The notes under the pieces: generated by a model | Databases searched by the model: none | The model's input: the letters and a program-made list of their open reading frames with translations, nothing else | What the model was told of the DNA's origin: nothing | Program-made: the position numbers and the translations under genes | Source: Nocardia colli | GTDB lineage: Bacteria; Actinomycetota; Actinomycetes; Mycobacteriales; Mycobacteriaceae | DNA length: 64,000 nt | Direction: 5' to 3' | Assembly: GCF_008704205.1 (NCBI RefSeq) | Contig: NZ_VXLC01000003.1 | Span: 744,001 to 808,000 of the forward strand | In this document: piece after piece, positions 26,504 to 34,438 of the stretch | Layout: each line of letters starts with the position of its first letter | Position numbering within the stretch: the stretch's first letter is position 1

Positions 26504-27397
26504 TCAGTAACCGTAGCCCTCGGCATACTTCCCGAGGATCTCTATCGACTTCTCCGGCCGCTCGGCCTGCACGCTCAGTCGATCCATCACCGACAGATAC
26601 AGCGCGAGGTCTTGCCGCCGATCCAAATACAGTGCGCTGGTGAGATGTTCGAGGTAAACGATGTCCGGCAGTTCGGACTCGGCGAAACGGAGGATGCTGA
26701 ACGAGCTGCCCGCGGCGGCATGTTCACCCGCCGAGTACGGCAACACCTGAACGGTGACGTTCGGCATCTCGGCGAGCTTGATCAGGTGCTCCATCTGCTC
26801 GCGGTGCACCCGGGGTCCGCCGACCGGCCGATGCAGCGCGGCCTCATCGATCACCGCCCACACAACCGGCGGATCCGATCGATGCAGGATCTCTTGCCTG
26901 CGCTGTCGTACCTGGACCCGCCGATCGGTGTCGGCATCCTCATACCCGAGTGCCACTACCGCCCTGGCATATTCGGGTGTCTGCAGTAGTCCGGGAACAA
27001 GATGCGCTTCGTACGTGCGGATCTTGCTCGCTGCCTGTTCGAGACCTAGGTAGGTGCCGAACCACTGTGGCAGCAGATCGCTGTAGCGATGCCACCATCC
27101 GGGTTCGTTTGCCTGCCTGGCCAGATCGAGGAACCGCTCCCGCTCGTCGATGTCGTCGACACCGTATAGCGACAGCAAGTCCCGGATATCGCGTTCCTTG
27201 AAACCGGTGCGGCCCAACTCGAGACGACTGATCTTGGCGTGCGAGCCACGGATAGCGTCGCCCGCTGCCTCGCGGGTGATTCCTCTGGCCTCTCGCAGCC
27301 TGCGCAACTGGCCACCCAGTGCGATACGAAGCACTGTCGGACCACGTTCCGCGACAACGGGATGCACCTGACCATCGTCGTCGGGTTCAGCGATCAT
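26504..27397 (-). CDS. XRE-family regulator with DUF5753 domain (WhiJ-like)
   Basis: The 297-aa product has an XRE HTH (LRRLREARGITREAAGDAIRGSHAKISRLELGR) and a full DUF5753 domain: WFGTYLGLEQAASKIRTYEAHLVPGLLQTPEYARAV, VLPYSAGEH and LPDIVYLEHLTSALYLDRRQD. The ATG at 27397 follows GGAG by nine bases; an upstream GTG at 27430 adds 11 residues. The DUF397 gene lies just upstream on the same strand (90 bp), the classical WhiJ/AbaA-like pairing of Streptomyces development loci. In such pairs the regulator represses until a DUF397 partner relieves it; applying that here is inference. Confidence 0.9.
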   Translation of the reverse strand: MIAEPDDDGQVHPVVAERGPTVLRIALGGQLRRLREARGITREAAGDAIRGSHAKISRLELGRTGFKERDIRDLLSLYGVDDIDERERFLDLARQANEPGWWHRYSDLLPQWFGTYLGLEQAASKIRTYEAHLVPGLLQTPEYARAVVALGYEDADTDRRVQVRQRRQEILHRSDPPVVWAVIDEAALHRPVGGPRVHREQMEHLIKLAEMPNVTVQVLPYSAGEHAAAGSSFSILRFAESELPDIVYLEHLTSALYLDRRQDLALYLSVMDRLSVQAERPEKSIEILGKYAEGYGY

Positions 27398-27486
27398 TGA
27401 GTTCGTCTCCGATACTCGGGGGTTGCCCACAGTGTGTCACAACCACCTGTCGCGAAACACACCGCACCGATCGCTTATGTTACCGC

Positions 27487-27708
27487 TCAACTCGTCAGAT
27501 AGTCGAACTCCCCGGCCTTCGCGCCGCGCACGAACGCATCGATTTCCGGGCGGGTGTAGAAGAGCACCCCGCCTTCGGGATCGCGGGAGTTCCGCATGGC
27601 TACCTGGCCATTGGTCGCCTCGGCGACCTCGACGCAGTTCCCGCTCGGGTTGCTGTACGTGCTCTTGCGCCATGAGCCAGTGACTTTGTTGGTGGATGTT
27701 TCCGACAT
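27487..27708 (-). CDS. DUF397 protein
   Basis: The 73-aa product is a complete DUF397 domain: SWRKSTYSNPSGNCVEVAEA, then VAMRNSRDPEGGVLFYTRPEIDAFVRGAKAGEFD. The GAGGAG-type site (CGAGGAGTGGGGAAC) before the ATG at 27708 supports the start. Genes of this type usually accompany XRE-DUF5753 regulators, and here the regulator follows directly. Two GTGCA-type sites lie 43-78 bp upstream, so the pair is probably controlled by the same protein as the two small genes with that motif. Confidence 0.9.
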   Translation of the reverse strand: MSETSTNKVTGSWRKSTYSNPSGNCVEVAEATNGQVAMRNSRDPEGGVLFYTRPEIDAFVRGAKAGEFDYLTS

Positions 27709-27750
27709 GTTCCCCACTCCTCGGTTGTGCCAACTGTGGCCAATCAGTTC

Positions 27751-27762
27751 GTGCAGATGCAC
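27751..27762. promoter_or_regulatory. GTGCAnnTGCAC palindrome upstream of the DUF397 gene
   Basis: GTGCAGATGCAC is a near-perfect palindrome (5-2-5) located 43 bp upstream of the DUF397 start. It matches the operator-like motif at 25234 and 28912 except for one base. Confidence 0.6.
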
Positions 27763-27774
27763 GCTCAAACGTTC

Positions 27775-27786
27775 TTGCATTTGCAC
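27775..27786 (-). promoter_or_regulatory. Second GTGCA-type site upstream of the DUF397 gene
   Basis: Read on the minus strand this is GTGCAAATGCAA, another copy of the GTGCA(A/G)ATG(T/C)A motif. It lies 12 bp from the copy at 27751-27762, a spacing that would suit two bound dimers. Confidence 0.5.
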
Positions 27787-28032
27787 CAACAGTTTGGACG
27801 ATAGCACGAAGTTCGCCACTGCGCGCCTACTAATTCGGACCACTCGGTCCGAGATCTGAGACACCGACGTTTCGGCCAACGAACCGACTGGTCAGCAGGT
27901 GAACGAGAGCATCCTGGAGCGTTGAATCTTGTACTGTCCCAGGGCAGATCGGATGAATCAGTCATTCGCGACAACCCCCGATGCGCACCGCCGACACCGG
28001 CCCGCATCGGCGTTCCAGAGGAGCCTCACCCC

Positions 28033-28833
28033 ATGCCAGAAGAGGACAACAGCCCCGTGATCCGGACCGACATTCCGCACTCGGCGCGCATCTGGAACTA
28101 CTGGATGGGAGGTAACGATTACTACGAGATCGACCGGATCGCGGGTGACGCCGGCATCGAGATCGACCCCGAGATCGTCACCATGGCGGGGCAGTCGCGG
28201 CAGTTCCTGATCCGCGCGGTCCGTTACCTCGCCGGCGAGGCGGGCCTGCGTCAGTTTCTCGACATCGGTACCGGACTGCCGACCATGCAGAACACCCATG
28301 AGGTCGCCCAGGCGATCGCGCCGGAGGCGAAGGTCGTCTATGTGGACAACGATCCAATGGTGCTCGTTCAGTCAAGGGCCCTGTTGACCAACACGACTCG
28401 CGAAGGCGTGACCACCTATATAGAGGCCGACTACAACGATCCCGGGCTCATCGTCGCGGATGCGCAGAACATATTGAACTTCGACCAGCCGATCGGCGTG
28501 ATGTTCATGGGGGTACTCGGACACGCCGCGTCCTATGCGGACCTGCTGCGTGTCGTACGAACGATCATGGCCGCCGTGCCATCCGGCAGCTACCTCGTCC
28601 TCTGGGACGGCACCGACGACAGCGCGGAGTACGTGAAGCTCTGCGAGAACTACTCCGGCACCGGCGGCGCGCCGTACGTCCCGCGATCCAAGGACGAACT
28701 CCGCGGCGTCTTCGACGAGCTCGAACTCGTTGCGCCAGGGTTCGTTTCACTCACGCAGTGGCGCACCGAGCCGGACGAGAAGGCTCTGACCAGGCCGATC
28801 TCTGCCTACTGCGGAGTAGCTCGCAAGCCGTAG
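28033..28833 (+). CDS. SAM-dependent methyltransferase (PF04672/DUF574 type)
   Basis: The 266-aa product begins MPEEDNSP after GAGGAG. It shows the family N-terminus IPHSARIWNYWMGGNDYYEIDR, a SAM-binding motif I FLDIGTGLPT (residues 75-84), motif II VVYVDNDPMVLVQSRALL, and LNFDQPIGVMFMGVLGH. This class is common in Streptomyces and Nocardia beside XRE-DUF5753/DUF397 genes; its substrate is unknown. Here it is divergent from the DUF397-XRE pair and shares the 324-bp intergenic region with it. Confidence 0.9.
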   Translation: MPEEDNSPVIRTDIPHSARIWNYWMGGNDYYEIDRIAGDAGIEIDPEIVTMAGQSRQFLIRAVRYLAGEAGLRQFLDIGTGLPTMQNTHEVAQAIAPEAKVVYVDNDPMVLVQSRALLTNTTREGVTTYIEADYNDPGLIVADAQNILNFDQPIGVMFMGVLGHAASYADLLRVVRTIMAAVPSGSYLVLWDGTDDSAEYVKLCENYSGTGGAPYVPRSKDELRGVFDELELVAPGFVSLTQWRTEPDEKALTRPISAYCGVARKP

Positions 28834-28911
28834 CCCGGCCGCGGGGTCCGACGGCGGTCGGCGACGACCGCCGTTTCGCTCGATTTCGGCCCGAGTTCAT
28901 TCGCGCCGTGA

Positions 28912-28953
28912 GTGCAAATGTACTTGCATCTGTAAGCGACAGCGGCATAGACT
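28912..28953 (+). promoter_or_regulatory. Promoter with overlapping GTGCAnATGTAC operator (copy B)
   Basis: GTGCAAATGTAC (28912-28923) abuts the -35 TTGCAT (28924-28929). An 18-bp spacer leads to the -10 TAGACT (28948-28953). Motif, spacing and even flanking bases repeat those at 25234-25275. It should drive the small gene at 29045. Confidence 0.7.
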
Positions 28954-29044
28954 CGGTCACATATTCGGGGAGGTACGCAGGGAGATTCGAGCCGGCGGCG
29001 CCTACACAGCAACTCCCCACACGCCACACGCGAGGGGCGGTCGA

Positions 29045-29275
29045 ATGAGCCAGCCATTCCGGACTCCCCGCCGGGTTGCCGTCATCGGCACCGGCGTCGA
29101 GACTTTGCGGCAATGTCCCGCTCCGGTTCCGGTGTCCGACTGCGGTGTCGAACCACCCGGCCTCACCTATCGGCAGGCGCGCGACATCCTGTCCGCCCAC
29201 GAGGTCCATGGACCGCAGTGCAGGCAGTGGCTGGCCGCGGCCGCCTACCTCTCCGCCGGCCTCGACGACGAGTAG
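29045..29275 (+). CDS. Small hypothetical protein behind the shared promoter (copy B)
   Basis: The 76-aa product starts MSQPFRTP after GAGGGG seven bases upstream. The C-terminal half (LTYRQARDILSAHEVHGPQCRQWLAAAAYLSAGL) looks like two short helices of a type often found in small WhiJ-locus proteins of actinobacteria; I cannot name the family. It follows the methyltransferase gene by 211 bp but has its own promoter (28912-28953). Leader and start region closely match those of the gene at 25381. Confidence 0.65.
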   Translation: MSQPFRTPRRVAVIGTGVETLRQCPAPVPVSDCGVEPPGLTYRQARDILSAHEVHGPQCRQWLAAAAYLSAGLDDE

Positions 29276-29514
29276 TCGTTCGAATCCGTTGGCACGCATC
29301 GATGTTCGCAGCTGCCGAACATTCCACGCAGCATAACCCGGATGCGCGCCGCCGTCCCGGCACAGTGCGATGTCACGAATAGGTCACCCGATAATGCCGT
29401 AGGCTCCCAATGGATCTCGCCGATAACTCCCCCGGCGCAGAACCCTTTCGTATAGTGAGCCGAACGATTCGGGCACAGTTCTATTACGCCCGACGTGGCA
29501 ATGGAGCGACCCGA

Positions 29515-30777
29515 ATGACCTTCTCCGCGCTGCATCTTCCCGCTGATTCGTCCGACACGGCCCTGGAAATCGGTGGCCAGCCGGCTTCGGTGCCGTTGCA
29601 GAACACCGACCGGGTGGCCTCCCGGATGGTGGGTTATTTCGCCACCTGCATGGCGCCATGCCGCACCCTGCCCGGCGAACAATTGCGCGGGGACGTCACC
29701 AAACTCACCCGCAGCTGCCTGGGTTTGGTCGCCGAAATGTTCGACCGGCGTACGGTTCCCGGCGACGAACAATTCGGCGAGGTCCGCGAGGCCGCCGCCC
29801 AGTGGGCCCGGGAAGGCGTGCCGCTCAGCACTATTCTGCGCGGCTACCACGAAGGCGTGCGCATCGCGTTCGGCCTGGTCACCGCGCCGGCCCGGGCGGG
29901 TGACGTCGACCAGCTGCTGGTCGCCACGGATCTGATGCTGGAACTACTGGAGGCCGTCACGGCGGCCGTGGCCGATGCCTACGTCGACGAGCAGCATCTC
30001 GTCGCCAAGGAACACCAGACCGCCGCCCAAACCCTCGCCTCCGCGCTGCTGAGCGGCCGTGGCAGTTCCGCCCTCGCCCGGCAGGCCGGCATTCCGATCG
30101 CCGACGCGTATCAGGTAGTCGCCCTGTCCCTTTCGGAACATCCGGACGAGCGCGACGCCCGGGTCGACGCGAACGTCGCCGCCAGGCGCAAGCTACGCAG
30201 GCTGCAATCCGCACTCGCCACCGTCTTCGCCTCCCGCGCGCTCGCGCTGCTCAGCACCAAGGGCGGCACGATGCTCATCCCGGTCGGCGAGAACGGCGAG
30301 GCCGCCATGACCGCCGAGACACTGGCGCAACTGGCCGAGGCCGCCGAGGTGCCGCTCACCGCGACCGTGGTCGCCAGCGATACCGACGAGGTGCCCGAAT
30401 CCGCCGACCAGGCACACGAATTGCTCAATCTGGTGCGCGTCGGTGGCAAGCCCCCTGGCCTCTACGAAATGGCCGACCTGGCCGTGGAATACCAACTGAC
30501 CCGGGGTGGCCCGGCAACCCGGCGGATCGCCACCATCCTCGACCCGCTCGAGGCGCACACCGAACTGTTCGAGACCATGCGCGCCTACCTCGCCAACGAC
30601 ATGAACCGCCAGCTCACCGCACGCCAGCTCTACGTTCACCCCAATACCGTCGACTACCGGCTGCGCCGGATCGCCCAGCTGACCACCATCGATCTCGCCA
30701 CCTCGGCGGGGATCTCGCAGGCCGCCATCGCCCTGCTCGCCCGCGATCTGGACAACAGCGTCACCCGCCGCTTGTGA
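29515..30777 (+). CDS. PucR/CdaR-like transcriptional regulator (full length)
   Basis: The 420-aa product has an N-terminal RsbRD-like domain (VASRMVGYFATCMAP, then AAAQWAREGVPLSTILRGYHEGVR), a central GGDEF-like/PucR sensor part (RRKLRRLQSALATV), and a C-terminal PucR HTH (RQLTARQLYVHPNTVDYRLRRIAQLTTIDL). GGAG lies about eight bases before the ATG; an in-frame ATG at 29410 is less likely. A paralogue without the HTH lies at 11640-12611. Such proteins usually control nearby metabolic genes; the target here is unknown. Confidence 0.88.
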   Translation: MTFSALHLPADSSDTALEIGGQPASVPLQNTDRVASRMVGYFATCMAPCRTLPGEQLRGDVTKLTRSCLGLVAEMFDRRTVPGDEQFGEVREAAAQWAREGVPLSTILRGYHEGVRIAFGLVTAPARAGDVDQLLVATDLMLELLEAVTAAVADAYVDEQHLVAKEHQTAAQTLASALLSGRGSSALARQAGIPIADAYQVVALSLSEHPDERDARVDANVAARRKLRRLQSALATVFASRALALLSTKGGTMLIPVGENGEAAMTAETLAQLAEAAEVPLTATVVASDTDEVPESADQAHELLNLVRVGGKPPGLYEMADLAVEYQLTRGGPATRRIATILDPLEAHTELFETMRAYLANDMNRQLTARQLYVHPNTVDYRLRRIAQLTTIDLATSAGISQAAIALLARDLDNSVTRRL

Positions 30778-30866
30778 CCGGCGCGTGACCTGTAACGGAT
30801 TCGTGCTGGTCACCGGAGCACAAGCTTGGGATCCTGAAACTGCCGCGGACACTGGATGGTGAAAGT

Positions 30867-31301
30867 ATGCGAATAGCCGAGATATTGCGCAGAAAAGGTA
30901 GCGACGTCGCCACGATCGCACCCGACACGACAATTCGAAGCTTGTTGGCCACCTTGGCCGAACACAATATCGGCGCGGTTGTCGTGTCACGTGACGGGGA
31001 AGGGATCGTCGGCATAATCTCCGAACGCGACGTGGTGCGCAATCTGCACGCGCGTGGAGCGGAGCTGCTCGACACCCCGGTTTCGGAGATCATGACCACC
31101 GACGTGCGCACCTGCGCGCCCGACGACCGGGTCGACGGACTACGAAACACTATGACCGAGCATCGGATTCGGCACCTGCCCGTCGTCGATCAGGGCCGGT
31201 TGATCGGCATCGTCAGCATCGGCGATGTGGTGAAGAGCGCGATCTCCGAGCTGGCCACCGAGCGTCAGCACCTGGTCGAGTATCTCCAGGGTAAGTACTG
31301 A
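30867..31301 (+). CDS. CBS-domain pair protein
   Basis: The 144-aa product consists of two CBS domains (about residues 8-60 and 72-130), with IGAVVVSRDGEGIVGIISERDVVRNL and IRHLPVVDQGRLIGIVSIGDVVKS. No other domain is attached. Stand-alone CBS pairs bind adenine nucleotides and are often hypoxia- or dormancy-related in mycobacteria. GGATGGTGAAAG precedes the ATG. Confidence 0.9.
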   Translation: MRIAEILRRKGSDVATIAPDTTIRSLLATLAEHNIGAVVVSRDGEGIVGIISERDVVRNLHARGAELLDTPVSEIMTTDVRTCAPDDRVDGLRNTMTEHRIRHLPVVDQGRLIGIVSIGDVVKSAISELATERQHLVEYLQGKY

Positions 31302-31323
31302 GCCCGGCGGCCCGCGGTCGTCG

Positions 31324-31746
31324 CTAGGCGCTGCCGAGGTCGGCCGAGAGCCAGTGCTCGGGTCGCAGGTACACCACGACCTGATCGCCGAAGCCGGCTG
31401 CCTGCTTCAGGTAATGGTCGACGGCGTCACCGCTCAGATAGCGCTTGACCATTTCCACGTGCAGTTCGTCGGTCAGCGGAACGATCCTGGACACCGAGCC
31501 CTCGACCGAGACATACCGAGTGGTCGGTTCGCTGCGCTGCACCATCAGGGTGAAACGCCCGGCCTCCTTGATCAACCGGAGTTTCCGGGAGTCCGCCCCG
31601 GTCATCAGCCACGGCTCGGATCCGGGCTCGTACTGGTACCAGATGGGTATCGATAGCGGGCCCCGGCCGGCGCCGCCGGCCACGGACAACGCCGCGACGT
31701 GCGGCTGCGCGAGGAACTCTTGACGCTCTTTCAAGGTCAATGCCAT
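31324..31746 (-). CDS. Pyridoxamine 5'-phosphate oxidase-like FMN/F420-binding protein
   Basis: The 140-aa product is a split-barrel flavin-binding protein: LAQPHVAALSVAGGAGRGPLSIPIWYQYEPGSEPWLMTGADSRKLRLIKEAGRFTLMVQRSEP, then RYVSVEGSVSRI. Members reduce or bind small molecules using FMN or F420. On the minus strand a TAGGGT lies six bases before the ATG, so leaderless transcription is possible, although GGAG is also present. It is divergent from the PLP/sulfur operon. Confidence 0.85.
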   Translation of the reverse strand: MALTLKERQEFLAQPHVAALSVAGGAGRGPLSIPIWYQYEPGSEPWLMTGADSRKLRLIKEAGRFTLMVQRSEPTTRYVSVEGSVSRIVPLTDELHVEMVKRYLSGDAVDHYLKQAAGFGDQVVVYLRPEHWLSADLGSA

Positions 31747-31868
31747 GGCTCCACCCTAGTGGGTGAAAGCCGTTGCCCTCGATAACCTTCGAAGACGCCG
31801 GTAAAAGTGCGTATCGTGGGTGGCGTCCAACGCACCTTGTGAACGGGTTTTGCGGAGGGAGCGTCACG

Positions 31869-33152
31869 TTGCGATCCCATGCCTCGAGGCCGCATTTCGC
31901 GTGGGCCGCCCCGGCAGACTTGCGCAAGCTCTTCCCCGCACTGGCCGAATCCACCGAGATCTATCTCGACAGCGCCGCGACCACGCAGAAGCCGCTGCCG
32001 GTCATCGAGACCATTCATCGTTATCACAGCTCACGAACCGCCAATGCCGGCCGCGGCACCTATCCGTGGGCGACCAGTCTCACCACCCGGTTGAGCCGGA
32101 TCCGGGATCGCACCGCGGCGTTCATCGGCGCGCAGTATCCGGACGAGGTGGTCTTCACCGGTGGCGCGACCGCGGCGCTCAATGCCGTCACCCTGTCCTG
32201 GGGGCTGGCCGCGCTGGAGGACGGCGACGAAATCCTGTACAGCCCAGCCGATCACGCCTCCAACGTGCACCCCTGGTACCACCTACGCGGCCTACTCGCC
32301 CGGTTCGGGCGGCGGATCGAACTGGTCCCCTACCGGGTGACCGGCGACGGCGAGGCCGACACCGCCGACATCCTCGCCAAAGTCACCCCGCGCACCCGGT
32401 TGATCACCACCAGCCATCTGCACCACGTATACGGCGGCCTCACCACCCTCGCACCACTGCGCGGCCTGCTCGACCCCGAGATTCTGCTGTGCTACGACTG
32501 CAGCCAGAGCGGCGGGCACGTGCCGGTGGACGTCACCGAACTCGGCGCGGATTTCGCGATCTTCGCCGCGCACAAGATGTTCGGCGCGCCGGGAACCGGA
32601 ATCCTGTACTGCCACAGGCGAGTCCACGCTAGTCTGGTGCCATTCCTGCCCGGCGGCAACTCGGGGGTGCTGGTGAGCGAGGCTGGACTGATTCCGGCGG
32701 CGATGCCCGCGCTGCTCGAGGGCGGCACACAGAACATCCCGGGCATTCTCGCGCTCGGTAGCGCGCTGGAAGTGCTGGAGTCCTTCGACATCGGCGCCAT
32801 CGAGGAACACAATCGCGAGCTGACCCTGCGCCTCATCGACGGCCTGCGGCCGATCGACGGCCTCGACTTCCTGCCCGGGCCCGCGCACGCGCCGAACGCG
32901 GTCGGCTACGGCATCACCTCCTTCACCCTCGACGGCATTTCCACCACCGACCTCGGATTCGTGTTGAGCGAGCTGGGTTTCCTGGTCCGCACCGGACTGC
33001 ACTGCACGGTCGCGCTCGCGGACAGCGCCGCCGGCGCCCGGCTCGCCGACGCCGACGACTCGGTGCGGGTCAGCACGCACATCTACAACACCACCGACGA
33101 GATCGACCGATTCACCCAGTGCGTCAAGACGATTGCCGAGGAGGTCAGATGA
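31869..33152 (+). CDS. SufS/CsdA-type cysteine desulfurase-like PLP enzyme, TTG start
   Basis: The 427-aa product starts at a TTG eight bases after GGAGGGAG. It has LDSAATTQKP (34-42), a PLP lysine K236 in FAAHKMFGAPGTG, SHLHHVYGG, and an active-site cysteine C379 in VRTGLHC, the position used by SufS-type desulfurases. It could therefore release sulfur from cysteine, or act as a related beta-eliminase. No suf scaffold genes are nearby. It opens a four-gene operon: its stop overlaps the next start (ATGA, 33149-33152). Confidence 0.88.
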   Translation: MRSHASRPHFAWAAPADLRKLFPALAESTEIYLDSAATTQKPLPVIETIHRYHSSRTANAGRGTYPWATSLTTRLSRIRDRTAAFIGAQYPDEVVFTGGATAALNAVTLSWGLAALEDGDEILYSPADHASNVHPWYHLRGLLARFGRRIELVPYRVTGDGEADTADILAKVTPRTRLITTSHLHHVYGGLTTLAPLRGLLDPEILLCYDCSQSGGHVPVDVTELGADFAIFAAHKMFGAPGTGILYCHRRVHASLVPFLPGGNSGVLVSEAGLIPAAMPALLEGGTQNIPGILALGSALEVLESFDIGAIEEHNRELTLRLIDGLRPIDGLDFLPGPAHAPNAVGYGITSFTLDGISTTDLGFVLSELGFLVRTGLHCTVALADSAAGARLADADDSVRVSTHIYNTTDEIDRFTQCVKTIAEEVR

Positions 33153-34438
33153 CCATGGACACCCCGCGCTACGACCGGCGGGCCGCGTCCCGGGTGCTCG
33201 CCGGGCTGGCGCAGCCGGGTCTGTTCGCGGCGCCGGTGCCCGTCCCCGACCGGCGCAGGTTCGAATTCACCTGCACCGCACTGCATACCGAGCCGAACAG
33301 TCACCTCACCTACTCGCAGCGGCTGTACCTGGAACGGTTCATGCGGCCCTGCCGCGCCTACCAGGTCACCAGCGCCACGCACCGGATCACCTGGACCGAC
33401 AGCGACGGCATCCCCAATACCGGGCACTATCGCGCCGACGGCCTCGGCCCGCTGATCCCGATCGCCATGCGCGAGACCGTACTCGCGCTGTGGCACGCGC
33501 TGAGCGCGAATACCGCGTTCGCCGAACGCATTTCCGCGCTGGGTCCGCGCGAGCACGCGATGCTGGACGGCACCACCACCGATCACGACCCGATGGACAT
33601 CTTCCGCGTCGGGATCGAGGCCGCCGGGCGGGCGCTGGCCCAGCACGCGCTGCTGGCCAGGCAGACGCCGTATCGCGGCGCGGCCGAATTCGCCTTGGGC
33701 ATGCACGAATCCGGCCTCTTCTCGGCCGTCGCCACCCGCTGGTATTGGGAGTTGCAGGCCTCGACCTACCGGCGCGGGATGATTCCGGTGACCCTGATCG
33801 CGCAGCCCGACGGCACGGTGCGCTACTCCGCCGAGACCGTGGCGACGCTGCGCGCGATGAAGGACGCCACGATTTCCGACGCGCACACGGTGATGCGCCG
33901 GGCCACCCACGTCGAGGGGCTCAGCATTCCGGAGGCGCTGGCCAAATATCACGACGACCTCGACCTCATCTCCCGCCAGTACGCACTGCTGCCGGCCGGG
34001 ACCAGGCCGGCCTGCCTGGCCGCGATGCCGCACCACCTCGGCGGCGGGCATTACAGCATCCTGCCGGTGGTCGTCGATCAGTTCGTCGCGGTGTTCGCCC
34101 AGGTCGCCGGGCGCTGCGACCTCGTCGAGGTGAGTGCCGAGCTGGACGCCGACACCGCCGATCGGGCGGCCACCGCCGAGGACCAGGTCTTCTATGTGCC
34201 AGATATGACCTGCAAGCACTGTGTCCGGACGATCGGCGGGGTACTGGAGTCGATGGACATCCGGGTGGTCGAGATCGATCTGATCAGCAAGCGGGTGGTC
34301 GCCGAGTTCCGCAGTCCGCGCAACCGGGCCAGGGCCTTCGAGGCCATCCGGGACGGCGGTTACAACCCGGTCGCCGAGCGGCCGGAGATCGCCGCGGAGG
34401 GCGCGCCGGCCGCCCAGCCGTCGGAAACCGCGGTATGA
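33149..34438 (+). CDS. Unknown protein with C-terminal HMA (CxxC) domain
   Basis: The 429-aa product has two parts. Residues 1-340 match no family I know. The region includes LTYSQRLYLERFMRPCRAYQVTSATHRITW and GLFSAVATRWYWELQASTYRRGMIPVTLI, with several conserved-looking His and Trp residues (MPHHLGGGHYS). Residues 347-410 form a heavy-metal-associated domain with DMTCKHCV (C355, C358), as in copper chaperones. Both ends overlap neighbouring genes by ATGA, so it is translated together with the desulfurase and the PLP decarboxylase. The fusion suggests a metal-dependent enzyme loaded by its own chaperone domain, which is inference. Confidence 0.8.
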   Translation: MTMDTPRYDRRAASRVLAGLAQPGLFAAPVPVPDRRRFEFTCTALHTEPNSHLTYSQRLYLERFMRPCRAYQVTSATHRITWTDSDGIPNTGHYRADGLGPLIPIAMRETVLALWHALSANTAFAERISALGPREHAMLDGTTTDHDPMDIFRVGIEAAGRALAQHALLARQTPYRGAAEFALGMHESGLFSAVATRWYWELQASTYRRGMIPVTLIAQPDGTVRYSAETVATLRAMKDATISDAHTVMRRATHVEGLSIPEALAKYHDDLDLISRQYALLPAGTRPACLAAMPHHLGGGHYSILPVVVDQFVAVFAQVAGRCDLVEVSAELDADTADRAATAEDQVFYVPDMTCKHCVRTIGGVLESMDIRVVEIDLISKRVVAEFRSPRNRARAFEAIRDGGYNPVAERPEIAAEGAPAAQPSETAV

